NCBI RefSeq assembly: GCF_002741035.1
Contig: NZ_CP016808.1
Coordinates: forward strand, 1,426,001 to 1,490,000
Reading direction: 5' to 3'
Source: Paenibacillus sp. BIHB 4019
GTDB lineage: Bacteria; Bacillota; Bacilli; Paenibacillales; Paenibacillaceae
DNA: 64,000 bases
Shown: piece by piece, positions 36,812 to 45,301 of the stretch
Numbering within the stretch: the stretch's first letter is position 1
How the letters are laid out: every line of letters starts with the position of its first letter
Translations under genes and position numbers: made by a program
The notes under the pieces: generated by a model
What the model saw: only the letters and a program-made list of their open reading frames with translations
Database searches by the model: none
Told to the model about the DNA's origin: nothing

Positions 36812-37936
36812 TTATTTCCAGCCCACTTTGTTCATTATTTCAACCGCTTGCTTGTTATGGTCGCCCAGCTTAGAAAAATCAAGCTGCTGCACCTTGATTT
36901 CTCCCCAGCCCTTAAGCAGCTCTGGCTTGTCCGCCGCAGCATTGACCGGAAATTCAAAGCTTCCGTTCGTCAGCTTCGTCTGTGCTTCAGCACTGGTCAA
37001 ATATTCAATCAGCTTGATGGCATTGTCTTTATTTTTAGCATGCTTCGTCAAGCCGACGCCGCTAATGTTCAAATGCGTGCCTGTCGTAGACTGGTTCGGG
37101 AAAAATACGCCGATTTGCTCAGCGACCTTCACTTCCTCTGCATCTTTTGAATTCAGCATTTGCCCAAAATAATAGGTATTCATAATTGCGACGTCGCCTG
37201 CGCCAGCTACAATCGCTTTCGCTTGGTCGCGGTCGCCGCCTTCTGGATCACGGGCAAAATTCGCTACCAGCCCTTTCGCCCAAGCTTCCGCTTCAGCTGC
37301 GCCATTCAGCTCGATGAACGAAGCCAGCAGCGATTGATTGTACAAGCTGGAAGAGGAGCGTACCAGCACTTTGCCTCTCCAAGTGTCGCCAGCCAAATCC
37401 TCATAAGTGGAAAGCTGCTCCGGCTTTACGCGATCCTTTGCATAAATAATGACACGTGCTCTAGTCGCGATACCAACCCAATTGTTGTCCTTGTCGCGCA
37501 GCTCTACCGGGACGTTGCTCTCCACGGCAGCCGATTGAATCGGCTGAAGCACATCATTTTGCTTCGCATAATTAAGCACGCCGCCGTCAACCGTTACGAA
37601 CAAATCCGCCTCGCTGCTCGCGCCTTCGCGTTTCATCCGCTCCACCAGTTCCTCAGCCGTACCTTTAACCTCGTTAATCTTAATGCCCGTCTCTTTTGTA
37701 AAAGCATCAAACAGCTCGCTATCAATATCATAATGTCTCGCAGTAAACACATTAACGATCTGCTCTTTACCATTATCCGGCGATGCCTCTGTTGTTTCTG
37801 CTGCCGCTGGGCTAGTTTCTGCCGCAGGCGAAGAAGCGCTGCCTCCTGAACCTGCATTGCCTGCTCCGCATCCCGCAAGCACCAAAACCATCATCAGCGT
37901 CAAGGCAATCATTCCTGACGTATATTTCTTTATCAT
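36812..37936 (-). CDS. Iron(III)-binding lipoprotein of the ABC importer (FbpA/FutA type)
   Basis: 374 residues. The lipobox LAGC after a hydrophobic signal (MIALTLMMVLVLAGCG) shows it is lipid-anchored. A low-complexity Ser/Ala/Glu linker precedes the binding domain, which begins QIVNVFTARHYDIDSELFDA. NTYYFGQM carries the tandem tyrosines that bind ferric iron in this family. The ATG at 37936 has AAAGGAG upstream; the frame open to 37984 lacks one. A Fur-box-like sequence lies 135 bp upstream (38071). First gene of the operon. Confidence 0.9.
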   Translation of the reverse strand: MIKKYTSGMIALTLMMVLVLAGCGAGNAGSGGSASSPAAETSPAAAETTEASPDNGKEQIVNVFTARHYDIDSELFDAFTKETGIKINEVKGTAEELVERMKREGASSEADLFVTVDGGVLNYAKQNDVLQPIQSAAVESNVPVELRDKDNNWVGIATRARVIIYAKDRVKPEQLSTYEDLAGDTWRGKVLVRSSSSLYNQSLLASFIELNGAAEAEAWAKGLVANFARDPEGGDRDQAKAIVAGAGDVAIMNTYYFGQMLNSKDAEEVKVAEQIGVFFPNQSTTGTHLNISGVGLTKHAKNKDNAIKLIEYLTSAEAQTKLTNGSFEFPVNAAADKPELLKGWGEIKVQQLDFSKLGDHNKQAVEIMNKVGWK

Positions 37937-38010
37937 TTTTCCCCTGCTCCTTTTATCTCTTTTATTTTTTTGAAATATAAGCATTTATAAGTTTCCCTCT
38001 TATAATGGGC

Positions 38011-38070
38011 TTATATTTCTCGGACTGAAACGCGCTTCGCGGCCAGAGGCAAGCGATCGCCGTTTCATCT
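38011..38070 (-). repeat. Dispersed copy of the 97-bp hairpin repeat (partial, inverted)
   Basis: On the minus strand GATGAAACGGCGATCGCTTG, then CCTCTGGCCGCGAAGCGCGT and TTCAGTCCGAGAAATATA closely match the first hairpin of the array at 41981-42380. It is in the leader region of the iron importer, directly beside the Fur-box-like site. Confidence 0.85.
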
Positions 38071-38088
38071 TGATAATGAATATCATTA
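38071..38088. promoter_or_regulatory. Fur box upstream of the iron importer
   Basis: TGATAATGAATATCATTA is close to the palindromic Fur consensus TGATAATNATTATCA. It lies upstream of the binding-protein gene (minus strand) and between it and the kinase operon's 3' end. Confidence 0.8.
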
Positions 38089-38163
38089 CCATGCAACCAA
38101 CAGTTTTAATTGTAGCGGACGAAAATGAGAAAATGCTGTGAAAATAAAAAAAAGCGCTCGGGA

Positions 38164-39594
38164 TTATTCGTTCCCTCGCGCCATCTTGAATCCGGCTTCC
38201 GCCGTTGTCCCCAGCCCCTCCCCACTATAAAGCGCAAGCGAGCCGCCATATCGCTCCGTCAGCCGCTTCGCAATAGAAAGGCCGAGCCCGTAACCGCCCC
38301 CGTTGCGCCTTCTCGCCTTGTCAGCACGATAAAAACGGTCCATCACATGCGGCAAGTCCGCCTCAGCGATGCCCAGGCCATAATCGATGACACGGATCAC
38401 GGCCAGAGGCCCCGCGCATTCGGCGCTAATTTCGATTTTCTTAATATCAGCCGAATATTTCACCGCATTATCCAGCAGAATTAGCAAAATTTGCTCCAAA
38501 TGCTGCCCTGACACATGCAGCGCCTTGTCCTGCATATCTTCAAGCTCAAGCTCTATATCAAACTCGGGATGCAGCAAACGGAACCTCCCCACCAATTGTC
38601 GAATGGAAGAATCCGCATGAAAACAAACTTCATTCGCATCCGGCAGCTCCTTCTCTGCCCGCGAGAGAATGAGCAAGTCCTCTACCAGCCCTTTCAAGCG
38701 CACTAGCTCTTCGGCAGACGAATCCAGCGCTTCCTCCAAAATGTCAGGCTCATGCTTTCCCCACCGCTTCAGCATGCGAAGCTGCCCTTCGATAATCGCT
38801 ACAGGTGTTCTCAGTTCATGGGAGGCATCCTCGACAAACTGCTTCTGCTGCTCAAATGAACGCTCCACCTGGTCCATCATTTCGTTAAAACGGAGCATCA
38901 ACGCCGAAATTTCATCCTTGCCGCTAGTTTGAAGCGCTACCCGCTCCTGCAAGCCCTTCTCCTTGACGTTCATCATCGTCTGATTCATAGCCTTGAGCGG
39001 TCTGAGCAGTTGGCGGGCGAGCAGCCATCCTCCGATACCGCTTATGAAGATTGCCCCCAAACAACACAGCAGCATGATGCGAAAAAAATCAGCGCTGAGC
39101 TTGTCGAACTCCTTTACGCTCTTCACAATTTCAACCGTGCCATCAAAGTCAAAAATCGTGAGCGGACTGCGCATCAGCAGCAGCTGCCCTTCCAGAAACC
39201 ACGTTCCGGTTGGCGGAAGCTTTCCTTCCAAATCCGGATAATAACGCAGCCAATCCTGCGGCATTTCGTCTGAAACACTGATTACCGCATGGCCCCGATC
39301 GTCCAATACACGAATCATTTGGCCGCGTTCATTAATTTTCTCCAGCTTGTTGCGGATGGCAGGCAGCTCAGACTCGCTGAACGACCGCTCCTTCTCCAGC
39401 AAATCATTCAAAACCGCTCTCATATTTTGCTGGGCATCCCATTCCGCCTGCTGCTTCATCCAGCTTTCGACGAAGGCATATTGCACGAGATTATAGGCTG
39501 CAAACAACAGAAACAGCATCAATGCGGAGCCTAGCATCAGCTTCCATTTAAGCGGAAGCCTTCCCTTCTGAACGGACAGCGGCCACCTGCTCAT
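38164..39594 (-). CDS. Sensor histidine kinase
   Basis: 476 residues. N-terminal membrane helix (LMLGSALMLFLLFAAYNLVQ), an extracellular sensor of about 130 residues, a second helix (IMLLCCLGAIFISGIGGWLL), then HAMP. The phospho-acceptor histidine is in FVEDASHELRTPVAIIEGQL, and the ATPase domain has DNAVKYS, DYGLGIAEAD and GGGYGLGLSIAKRL. Its start overlaps the response-regulator stop (39591-39594), so the pair is coupled. The stimulus is not evident. Position beside the iron importer and a Fur-like site upstream of the pair suggest iron or envelope stress. Confidence 0.92.
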   Translation of the reverse strand: MSRWPLSVQKGRLPLKWKLMLGSALMLFLLFAAYNLVQYAFVESWMKQQAEWDAQQNMRAVLNDLLEKERSFSESELPAIRNKLEKINERGQMIRVLDDRGHAVISVSDEMPQDWLRYYPDLEGKLPPTGTWFLEGQLLLMRSPLTIFDFDGTVEIVKSVKEFDKLSADFFRIMLLCCLGAIFISGIGGWLLARQLLRPLKAMNQTMMNVKEKGLQERVALQTSGKDEISALMLRFNEMMDQVERSFEQQKQFVEDASHELRTPVAIIEGQLRMLKRWGKHEPDILEEALDSSAEELVRLKGLVEDLLILSRAEKELPDANEVCFHADSSIRQLVGRFRLLHPEFDIELELEDMQDKALHVSGQHLEQILLILLDNAVKYSADIKKIEISAECAGPLAVIRVIDYGLGIAEADLPHVMDRFYRADKARRRNGGGYGLGLSIAKRLTERYGGSLALYSGEGLGTTAEAGFKMARGNE

Positions 39595-40268
39595 CCCTTC
39601 ATCACATAACCGATGCCGCGCTGCGTCTGAATGTAGCTGGGCTTATCCGGGCTGTCAATTTTGTTGCGCAAATAGCGGACATACACATCAACCACGTTTT
39701 TGTCGACCGCAGCCTCAAAGCCCCAAACTTTATCAAGCAGTGTCTCCCTGGCAAGCACGCGATTCGCATTTTGCAAAAACGCAACCAGCAAATCAAACTC
39801 ACGCTTCGTCAGCCCAATCAACTGATCCTGCTTTCGCACCTCTCTGGCATCCAGATTGACGCTGAGATCATGAAATTGCAGTATGGACCGCTGTTCCTCA
39901 ACCAGCTGCTCCTGCCGTCTGAATATGACGCGAATGCGGGCGAGCAGCTCCTCAATGGCAAAAGGCTTGGGCATATAATCATCAGCCCCGCTGTCCAGCC
40001 CCGATACCCTATCCGTTACGCTGTCCCGCGCGGTAAGCATAATGATCGGCGTCGCTTTCATCGCTCTAATCCTGCGGCATACTTCAAGCCCGTCCATGCC
40101 CGGCAGCATCAGATCGAGCAAAATTACATCCCAGTCCTCGCGCAGCGCGAATTCTAGGCCGCTGTAACCGTCAGTTGCCGTCTGGACAGCAAACTGCTCA
40201 TGCGCAAGCTCCAGCTCGATAAATCTCGCCATATTCCGCTCGTCCTCTATAAGCAGTATCCTTTTCAT
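39591..40268 (-). CDS. OmpR/PhoB-family response regulator
   Basis: 225 residues. Receiver domain with acidic residues in LIEDERNMA, the phospho-acceptor aspartate in VILLDLMLPGMDG, and the conserved lysine in MPKPF. A C-terminal winged helix contains KREFDLLVAFLQNANRVLAR and VDVYVRYLRNKID. It is encoded ahead of, and overlaps, its histidine kinase. A Fur-box-like sequence lies 50 bp upstream. Targets are unknown. Confidence 0.93.
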   Translation of the reverse strand: MKRILLIEDERNMARFIELELAHEQFAVQTATDGYSGLEFALREDWDVILLDLMLPGMDGLEVCRRIRAMKATPIIMLTARDSVTDRVSGLDSGADDYMPKPFAIEELLARIRVIFRRQEQLVEEQRSILQFHDLSVNLDAREVRKQDQLIGLTKREFDLLVAFLQNANRVLARETLLDKVWGFEAAVDKNVVDVYVRYLRNKIDSPDKPSYIQTQRGIGYVMKG

Positions 40269-40317
40269 CCCTAAACCGCCTTCTCTGCAATAATCTTGCT
40301 TTTGTTCTTATATTATT

Positions 40318-40332
40318 TGATAATCGTTCTCA
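40318..40332. promoter_or_regulatory. Possible Fur box upstream of the two-component operon
   Basis: TGATAATCGTTCTCA has two mismatches to TGATAATCATTATCA, located 50 bp before the response-regulator start. Confidence 0.45.
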
Positions 40333-40394
40333 GGGTCAACCTTATACTAGAATCTAAGAGAATCTAAGAGTCCTATGGACCTGCTTGCAGCAGC

Positions 40395-40434
40395 AAAAAA
40401 GATCACCCTCGCCTTCCTTGAGGTGTGATCTTTT
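40395..40434 (-). terminator. Terminator after the MetAP-like gene
   Basis: AAAAAAGATCACC..CTC pairs with GAG.GTGTGATCTTTT. On the minus strand the stem is followed by TTTTTTG. Confidence 0.8.
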
Positions 40435-40464
40435 CGTCTGCTTAAGCGTCCTGCATGATTCGCT

Positions 40465-41193
40465 TCATCTGGTCAATACTATCGGGCCTGAGCGGGTAAC
40501 CGCAACGGTATGCTTAACATGCGCTGTCGCAAGTCCCGGCTCGACACTAGCAGCTTCACCCGCCAGTGCGCCTAATCCCACAATCAAATCAATTGTTAAA
40601 ATCATGCCTTCTGCCAATAGCTCCTCCGGCTGCTCCACCGGGCGCATCTCTCCCTGCTGCAGCCGCTGGAGAATGCCATGGACCGCAATATCCGGCATGC
40701 TGTTCATGACCAGACAGCCCGACTTGGCCGCCGAAGTATGGATAGCCACGATAATATCCCCGGCGCTTTTGCCTACTCTCGCTTCGGCAATGCCGCGATT
40801 CAGCGTGTGCTGCGCCGTGCGCAGCAGCTTGCGTGCCAGCGGGGACGGTTCGCCTATTGCATACGTCCAGGCAAATTCAGCTGCTCCGCCATCCACCCCG
40901 GCTATCATTTCGATTTTGACCATATCACCGCTGGACAAAGGAGCCGTACCGGGAAATCCTCCGCGCAGCATGCCGTTTACCGAGGCATAAATGGCGAACG
41001 GATAACCTTTGCGCCCCTTATAGGCCGGAAACGCCCCTCTCTCCAGCATGAATCGCTCCGTGAACCGCTCAATCTCAAGCGTCGTCACCCCGCAGGTAAT
41101 CCGCTTTGACAGCTCCTTGTGGCATGCAGCTATAATGCTCCCTGCATGCTGTACATACTGCTCTTCCATGCCAAGCGCAAGCTTCGTCAGCAT
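40465..41193 (-). CDS. Methionine aminopeptidase-like protein lacking metal ligands
   Basis: 242 residues with the whole pita-bread fold of type I MetAP (M24). Aligned to E. coli MetAP, all five metal ligands differ: D97 to E in VKIEMI, D108 to E in GGAAEFAWTYAIG, H171 to I in PDIAVHG, E204 to D in LTIDLIV, E235 to K in HVKHTVAVT. His79 is also gone (LRGGFPG for VCHGIPD). The fold-supporting sequences around them remain, so this is probably a non-catalytic homologue or one with altered metal use rather than a decaying gene, since the frame is intact. ATG at 41193 follows GGAGGT. Role unknown; it cannot be assumed to process N-termini. Confidence 0.85.
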   Translation of the reverse strand: MLTKLALGMEEQYVQHAGSIIAACHKELSKRITCGVTTLEIERFTERFMLERGAFPAYKGRKGYPFAIYASVNGMLRGGFPGTAPLSSGDMVKIEMIAGVDGGAAEFAWTYAIGEPSPLARKLLRTAQHTLNRGIAEARVGKSAGDIIVAIHTSAAKSGCLVMNSMPDIAVHGILQRLQQGEMRPVEQPEELLAEGMILTIDLIVGLGALAGEAASVEPGLATAHVKHTVAVTRSGPIVLTR

Positions 41194-41301
41194 ATCCAAA
41201 CCTCCCTCCTCTATTCACCATATTCGAGGAGTAAAGCGGTCATTCTCACGAATGTGAACAAATCGTGGATTGCGGTGTTTTCTCTCATTCCCTTCAAACA
41301 A

Positions 41302-41333
41302 AAGGGCCCTATTCCCTTGAAGGGAATAGAGCC
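41302..41333. terminator. Terminator, near-perfect palindrome
   Basis: GGGCCCTATTCCCTT and AAGGGAATAGAGCCC form a long stem. On the minus strand CTTTTGTTTG follows, ending the 62-residue gene. Confidence 0.75.
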
Positions 41334-41348
41334 CGTATAACCATGCGA

Positions 41349-41537
41349 TTAGCCGACTGAGGAGTTGAGCTTGCCCATTTCATCTTCCACCAGCAATGTT
41401 AATTCTTCCTCGTAGCCGCCGGTAATCCGGTACTTTCGAATGTAATCCCTAACAAATTTGCGTGAATCCTTGGGTTGGAAAATTCTCGTTAGTTCTTTCA
41501 GGCTTTCCTTGACTTCATTCTGGCTGTGCTTCGCCAT
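41349..41537 (-). CDS. Small conserved-looking helical protein, 62 aa
   Basis: Starts MAKHSQNEVKESLKELTRIF. AAGGGAGGAG lies seven bases before the ATG, so this start is preferred to the longer frame beginning at 41654. Soluble, helical and charged, with YIRKYRITGGYEEELTLLVE near the end. No family named; small proteins of this type are common in Paenibacillus. It has its own terminator. Confidence 0.6.
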   Translation of the reverse strand: MAKHSQNEVKESLKELTRIFQPKDSRKFVRDYIRKYRITGGYEEELTLLVEDEMGKLNSSVG

Positions 41538-41757
41538 GAAATCTCCTCCCTTAACGTTGGATGGTCGTCCTAAACAACAAATTCCGAGAACACATTCGGC
41601 TAAAACACCGCCGGACTCCCATCGGTCAAGCGTCACCATGGTTTGATGATTCAAAATGTTTGAACTTTTCTTACTATTATAACATTTATGCTACACTTGG
41701 GAAAGCATGCATTTGACCGTCTCGTCCACCAAGCGTATAATTTATGCGAAATCAGCG

Positions 41758-41961
41758 CTAGTCAGGCGTCCTGTCCAGACGTGAATCACGCTCCTCCTCA
41801 CCAGCGGAAGCCTCGTCAGCACTAGCATGACGCTCTATGGATGAACGGACAGAAGCTGCGCTCCGGTCTTTATGAAACATTCGTAAATAGGCGACAACTC
41901 CGAAAATAGCGACCGCAATACCGAATGACAGCACCAGCGCAGTGACCCAGCCCTGAACCAT
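41758..41961 (-). CDS. Small single-span membrane protein, 67 aa
   Basis: MVQGWVTALVLSFGIAVAIF and GVVAYLRMF form one membrane helix. A charged, low-complexity cytoplasmic tail follows (SADEASAGEEERDSRLDR). GAGGAG lies before the ATG. No family is recognised. The hairpin-repeat array starts 20 bp upstream of the gene. Confidence 0.5.
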   Translation of the reverse strand: MVQGWVTALVLSFGIAVAIFGVVAYLRMFHKDRSAASVRSSIERHASADEASAGEEERDSRLDRTPD

Positions 41962-41980
41962 TATCCCAACTCCTCTCTGA

Positions 41981-42380
41981 CAAGGTGAAACGGCTGTCGC
42001 TTGCCTTTGGCGGCGAAGCGCGTTTCAGTCCGAGAAATATAGAGAAAGGAAGCGTTAGAATATCCTTTCCTATATTTCAAGGTGAAACGGCATCGCTTGC
42101 CTTTGGCTGCGAAGCGCGTTTCAATCCGAGAAATATAGAGAAAGGATCGCGTTAGAATATCCTTTCCTATATTTCAAGGTGAAACGGCTGTCGCTTGCCT
42201 TTGGCGGCGAAGCGCGTTTCAGTCCGAGAAATATAGAGAGAGGATCGCGTTAGGATATCCTTTCCTATATTTCAAGGTGAAACGGCATCGCTTGCCTTTG
42301 GCGGCGAAGCGCGTTTCAGTCCGAGAAATATAGAGAAAGGATCGCGTTAGAATATCCTTTCCTATATTTCAAGGTGAAAT
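41981..42380 (+). repeat. Tandem array of four 97-98 bp double-hairpin repeats
   Basis: Units at 41981-42077, 42078-42174, 42175-42272 and 42273-42369, then 11 bases of a fifth. Each holds hairpin 1 (GAAACGG..CGCTTGCC, loop TTT, GGCGGCGAAGCG CGTTTC) and hairpin 2 (GAAATATAGAGAAAGGAT..ATCCTTTC CTATATTTC). Units differ at only a few bases. Related single copies lie at 38011-38070 and 46982-47033. Not CRISPR: there are no variable spacers. Confidence 0.92.
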
Positions 42381-42431
42381 TCTTACATGCTTATATTCTT
42401 AAATATCGGCAAGAAGCGGCTTATTTTCAAG

Positions 42432-42602
42432 CTACAGATATTTCCAAATATAGGTTACATTATAGCGAATATCCTGCCCAGCTTCAACTGTCCTAGGAAC
42501 GAAATTGCCTAGCCGGACAATAATGTAAGCCCTTTCTTTTATTTGGCCGAAAAAACCTCCGCTTCCATGCTTTCCTCGGAACGAAGGCTCTGCCTCAAGC
42601 AT
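42432..42602 (-). CDS. Possible small protein, 56 aa
   Basis: From an ATG at 42602 the frame encodes MLEAEPSFRGKHGSGGFFGQ, then IKERAYIIVRLGNFVPRTVE. Protein-like in composition but with a poor ribosome site. It is located just after the SRAP-like gene. Treat as unproven. Confidence 0.2.
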   Translation of the reverse strand: MLEAEPSFRGKHGSGGFFGQIKERAYIIVRLGNFVPRTVEAGQDIRYNVTYIWKYL

Positions 42603-42643
42603 CCTATAAGTCTTAAGCAGCAGCCGAAGCTTGTTTGCCGCAG

Positions 42644-43315
42644 CTATGCAAAGTCCGGCATAATTTCCTGAATGCAATCCGGCGACTCGTACGCTTCATT
42701 GCCTACCGCATTCGTTACCGGATAAGCTCTGAGCTGATACGATTCCAGCGGGTCGAGATGCTTGCGCAGCGAACGGAAATCATGAATGCGCGGATTGAGC
42801 CAATCCTCCAGCCCTTCCTCGTCGAGCACGATGGGCACGCGCGGCTGCCAGCCGGATAACGCACCTGAAGAACTAGCCGTAATCATCGTAAAAGCGCGCA
42901 CTTCCTGTCCCTGATAATTTTTCCAGGCATCAAAGAAGCCCGCTACTCCGAACAATCGTTGGCTCGGCACCACAATATGCATCGCCCTCGGCTCGCGCTC
43001 TTGGCCATACTGCTGCCAGCCAAAGAAGCCGCTGCACGGTACAACACAGCGCTGCCTGCGCAGCATCCGCTCGAAAAACGGCTTTTCAGACAATCGCTCG
43101 CAATCCGCATTTACGGAATCCTTTGCCCAGAATGGAAACAAGCCCCATCTGGCATCCTGAAGCGTCCGCTCGCCTAAACGGTCATTCATCACAATCGATA
43201 CCGATTGGGTCGGCGCTATATTAAACCTTGTCACATCGCAATCAATTACATTCCCAACCTGAAACGAGCGAACCAAATCATCGACATTTGCCTTTACCGA
43301 ATAACGTTCAATCAT
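42644..43315 (-). CDS. SRAP (YedK/HMCES) family protein lacking catalytic residues
   Basis: 223 residues. Active SRAP proteins start MCGRF and use Cys2 to cross-link abasic DNA, with a Glu in FYEW and a His in IHDRMP. Here the start is MIERYSV (Cys2 to Ile), CSGFFGWQQ replaces the Glu with Gly, and GWQPRVPIVL replaces the His with Gln, so all three are absent. RFNIAPTQ, RWGLFPFWAKD and NAVGNEA still show the fold. The ATG at 43315 is eight bases after GAGGGGG, so the N-terminus is secure; the frame open to 43357 has no better start. Possibly a DNA-binding pseudoenzyme. Confidence 0.87.
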   Translation of the reverse strand: MIERYSVKANVDDLVRSFQVGNVIDCDVTRFNIAPTQSVSIVMNDRLGERTLQDARWGLFPFWAKDSVNADCERLSEKPFFERMLRRQRCVVPCSGFFGWQQYGQEREPRAMHIVVPSQRLFGVAGFFDAWKNYQGQEVRAFTMITASSSGALSGWQPRVPIVLDEEGLEDWLNPRIHDFRSLRKHLDPLESYQLRAYPVTNAVGNEAYESPDCIQEIMPDFA

Positions 43316-43419
43316 TTGTATATCCCCCTCGAAGCTGTGCGGGCAAGCTTTCCGCAACGCTCAAAATATCGTCTTGCCCATTATTTGCATAAGAGGAGGG
43401 TTTTTATTCGCTTCTTGGC

Positions 43420-44274
43420 TTAATTTGTCGTAAAACGCTTGCGGAACTTAAGCGGCGGCATTCCGGTATGGGAGGCAAACAGCCGCGAGAAATGCGGTGT
43501 TTGCCGGAAGCCCGTTTCCTCCGCGATGCGGGCGATCGTCCAGTCTGTCTTAATAAGCAGCAGCTTCGCCTGATCCAGCCTATAGTAGAGCAAATATTGC
43601 TGCGGCGTACAGCCGAACACCTCGGTCATACAGCGCGTAATATAATTGGTATGCAGCTGCAGCACTTCGCTGAGCATGCCATTGCTGATTGGGCTGCGGT
43701 AATTCATTTTCAAGTAGGCAGCAGCACGCTCCGCCACAGACACGCCTGCTCTCGCAGCATCCGAACGCCAGCCTTCATCGAGCATTTGCAGCAAATGCAG
43801 AAAACGCTGCTGGCGCTCCCAAAATGCGCCATGCGACGAGCTTTGCGCGGCATCATGCAGCTGTCCAAAGATGAGCTTCGCTTCGTCTGGATAGGACAGA
43901 TGAATTTTTTTCGGCAGTCGAATGGCATACGTATAATAGTCTCCCCGCAACGAGCCCGATTGACTCCCCTCTGTTTCTTCCCAAGCACCCACCGTTTGAA
44001 AATGTACCCAGTCAAACACGGTCGTCTCCTGGCAGGGCTGATACGAATAATGATAGCTGTCCGGCCGTAAAATAAGCACATCTCCAGGGCCAAGCAGCCA
44101 TTTACGCTCCCCTTCCGAAAGATGCAAAGCGCCTTCATGGACAAACAGCATATCGAATACGCCAATATTGGTCCGGTTCGGATGCTCCTCACCCGCTTGA
44201 TACGTCCTGCGGTTTGATTCTATAAAAAAGGGCAGCGGCGGCGAACGAAACGTTAGCAGCAGTTCCTCTGACAC
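43420..44274 (-). CDS. AraC-family transcriptional regulator
   Basis: 284 residues. An N-terminal cupin-like domain (HEGALHLSEGERKWLLGPGD, then VLILRPDSYHYSY) senses a small ligand. The C-terminal pair of helix-turn-helices includes ISNGMLSEVLQLHTNYITRC and WTIARIAEETGFRQTPHFSR, the second typical of AraC. The start is GTG with AAGGAG upstream. AraC proteins of this type often control sugar-use genes; no target is adjacent. Confidence 0.9.
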   Translation of the reverse strand: MSEELLLTFRSPPLPFFIESNRRTYQAGEEHPNRTNIGVFDMLFVHEGALHLSEGERKWLLGPGDVLILRPDSYHYSYQPCQETTVFDWVHFQTVGAWEETEGSQSGSLRGDYYTYAIRLPKKIHLSYPDEAKLIFGQLHDAAQSSSHGAFWERQQRFLHLLQMLDEGWRSDAARAGVSVAERAAAYLKMNYRSPISNGMLSEVLQLHTNYITRCMTEVFGCTPQQYLLYYRLDQAKLLLIKTDWTIARIAEETGFRQTPHFSRLFASHTGMPPLKFRKRFTTN

Positions 44275-44448
44275 GACAATCTCTCCTTGTGCAACTATGT
44301 AAGTTAGTATTTATGTATTGCCCCATGTTACATAACTAACAATCGTTTGTCTACCTTTGCCGCCGGATGCGTCATAAGGGAGCAGGCATGAAAAAAAGAA
44401 CATCATTCCATGAACCCATCGAATGATGCTCTAGCTTACATATATAGC

Positions 44449-45240
44449 TTACATAGTAAGGCTGGCAGACTTTTGCAGAACGGCCTCAGCCGCTGCTTCG
44501 GCCGTCTTGCTGAAGCATTCGCTGCGCAGCGGGCAGCTCCGGCATTCCGCCGCATTGTTGCTTTTGCGCAGCCGTTCGGCTTCGGGCAGCATAGTCTGCA
44601 CAAGCCTCATATAATCCAAGGACTGCGGAATATCGGCGCCGCTTGGATAATAGGTAATCCGCTGGCCGCTCATCACCGACAAGACGTCGATCCGGCTCGG
44701 CAGCTTGCCAAAGGCGCTGTTACAAAATACGGCGGTCATGTGCTGGAACGTCAGGATGACATCCTCATCCTCGTCCACAACAAACTTCTGCACAATATAG
44801 TCGGTATTCGTCCCGTACGGATCTTCGGCGACAATTTGAAAAATTTGCGTCAGCTCCATATCGAGCGGCTCCACAAAAGTGCGATGCTGCTCGAATCGGA
44901 TAATCGGCGCCGCCTCCTGCTCCTCCATTAAAAATGCCGTCAAATGTGCAACCGCTTGCAGCTTCGAATCCCAATAATGCTCGGCATTATCGAATTTAGC
45001 TACTCGCGCTGTCCACCATCGCTCTGCCAGCTGCTTCACTACATCGGCTGTACGGGCTTGGGGCGGAAGCTCATAAAAATCATTCACAATATGGCTGACA
45101 GCGAATTGCATAAGCTGGCGACCATTCACTTCGCCTGCCCGTTTCTTCGCCGTCTGCCTTTTTATGAACCGATAGGGGCAGCGCAGCAGCTCTTCCAACT
45201 TGTAATCCTCAATCAGCTTTACTGCTGCGGATTGCTCCAT
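44449..45240 (-). CDS. Cas4/RecB-like (PD-(D/E)XK) Fe-S protein
   Basis: 263 residues. One N-terminal cysteine (LLRCPYRF, about residue 21) and a C-terminal CRSCPLRSECF (C-x2-C-x5-C) reproduce the four-cysteine Fe-S arrangement of Cas4 and AddB. The region between should hold the nuclease core, but the usual GxxDxxD...DYK residues are unclear (TFQHM appears where DYK is expected), so catalysis is uncertain. It is third in a minus-strand group after the propeller-like protein and flavodoxin, behind a Fur box at 46780. An iron-sulfur protein controlled by Fur is plausible. No CRISPR or other cas genes are present. Confidence 0.65.
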   Translation of the reverse strand: MEQSAAVKLIEDYKLEELLRCPYRFIKRQTAKKRAGEVNGRQLMQFAVSHIVNDFYELPPQARTADVVKQLAERWWTARVAKFDNAEHYWDSKLQAVAHLTAFLMEEQEAAPIIRFEQHRTFVEPLDMELTQIFQIVAEDPYGTNTDYIVQKFVVDEDEDVILTFQHMTAVFCNSAFGKLPSRIDVLSVMSGQRITYYPSGADIPQSLDYMRLVQTMLPEAERLRKSNNAAECRSCPLRSECFSKTAEAAAEAVLQKSASLTM

Positions 45241-45301
45241 AATCGGCCACCTTCTCTCTTTCAGGTCTTAACTAAAGAAGCAGCAATAGCTGCCCTGCTT
45301 A

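Noticed and set aside
41981..42380. Tandem repeats considered as a CRISPR array
   Set aside because: Units are directly adjacent with no unique spacers, the unit is 97 bp, and no cas locus is present; the Cas4-like protein is isolated.
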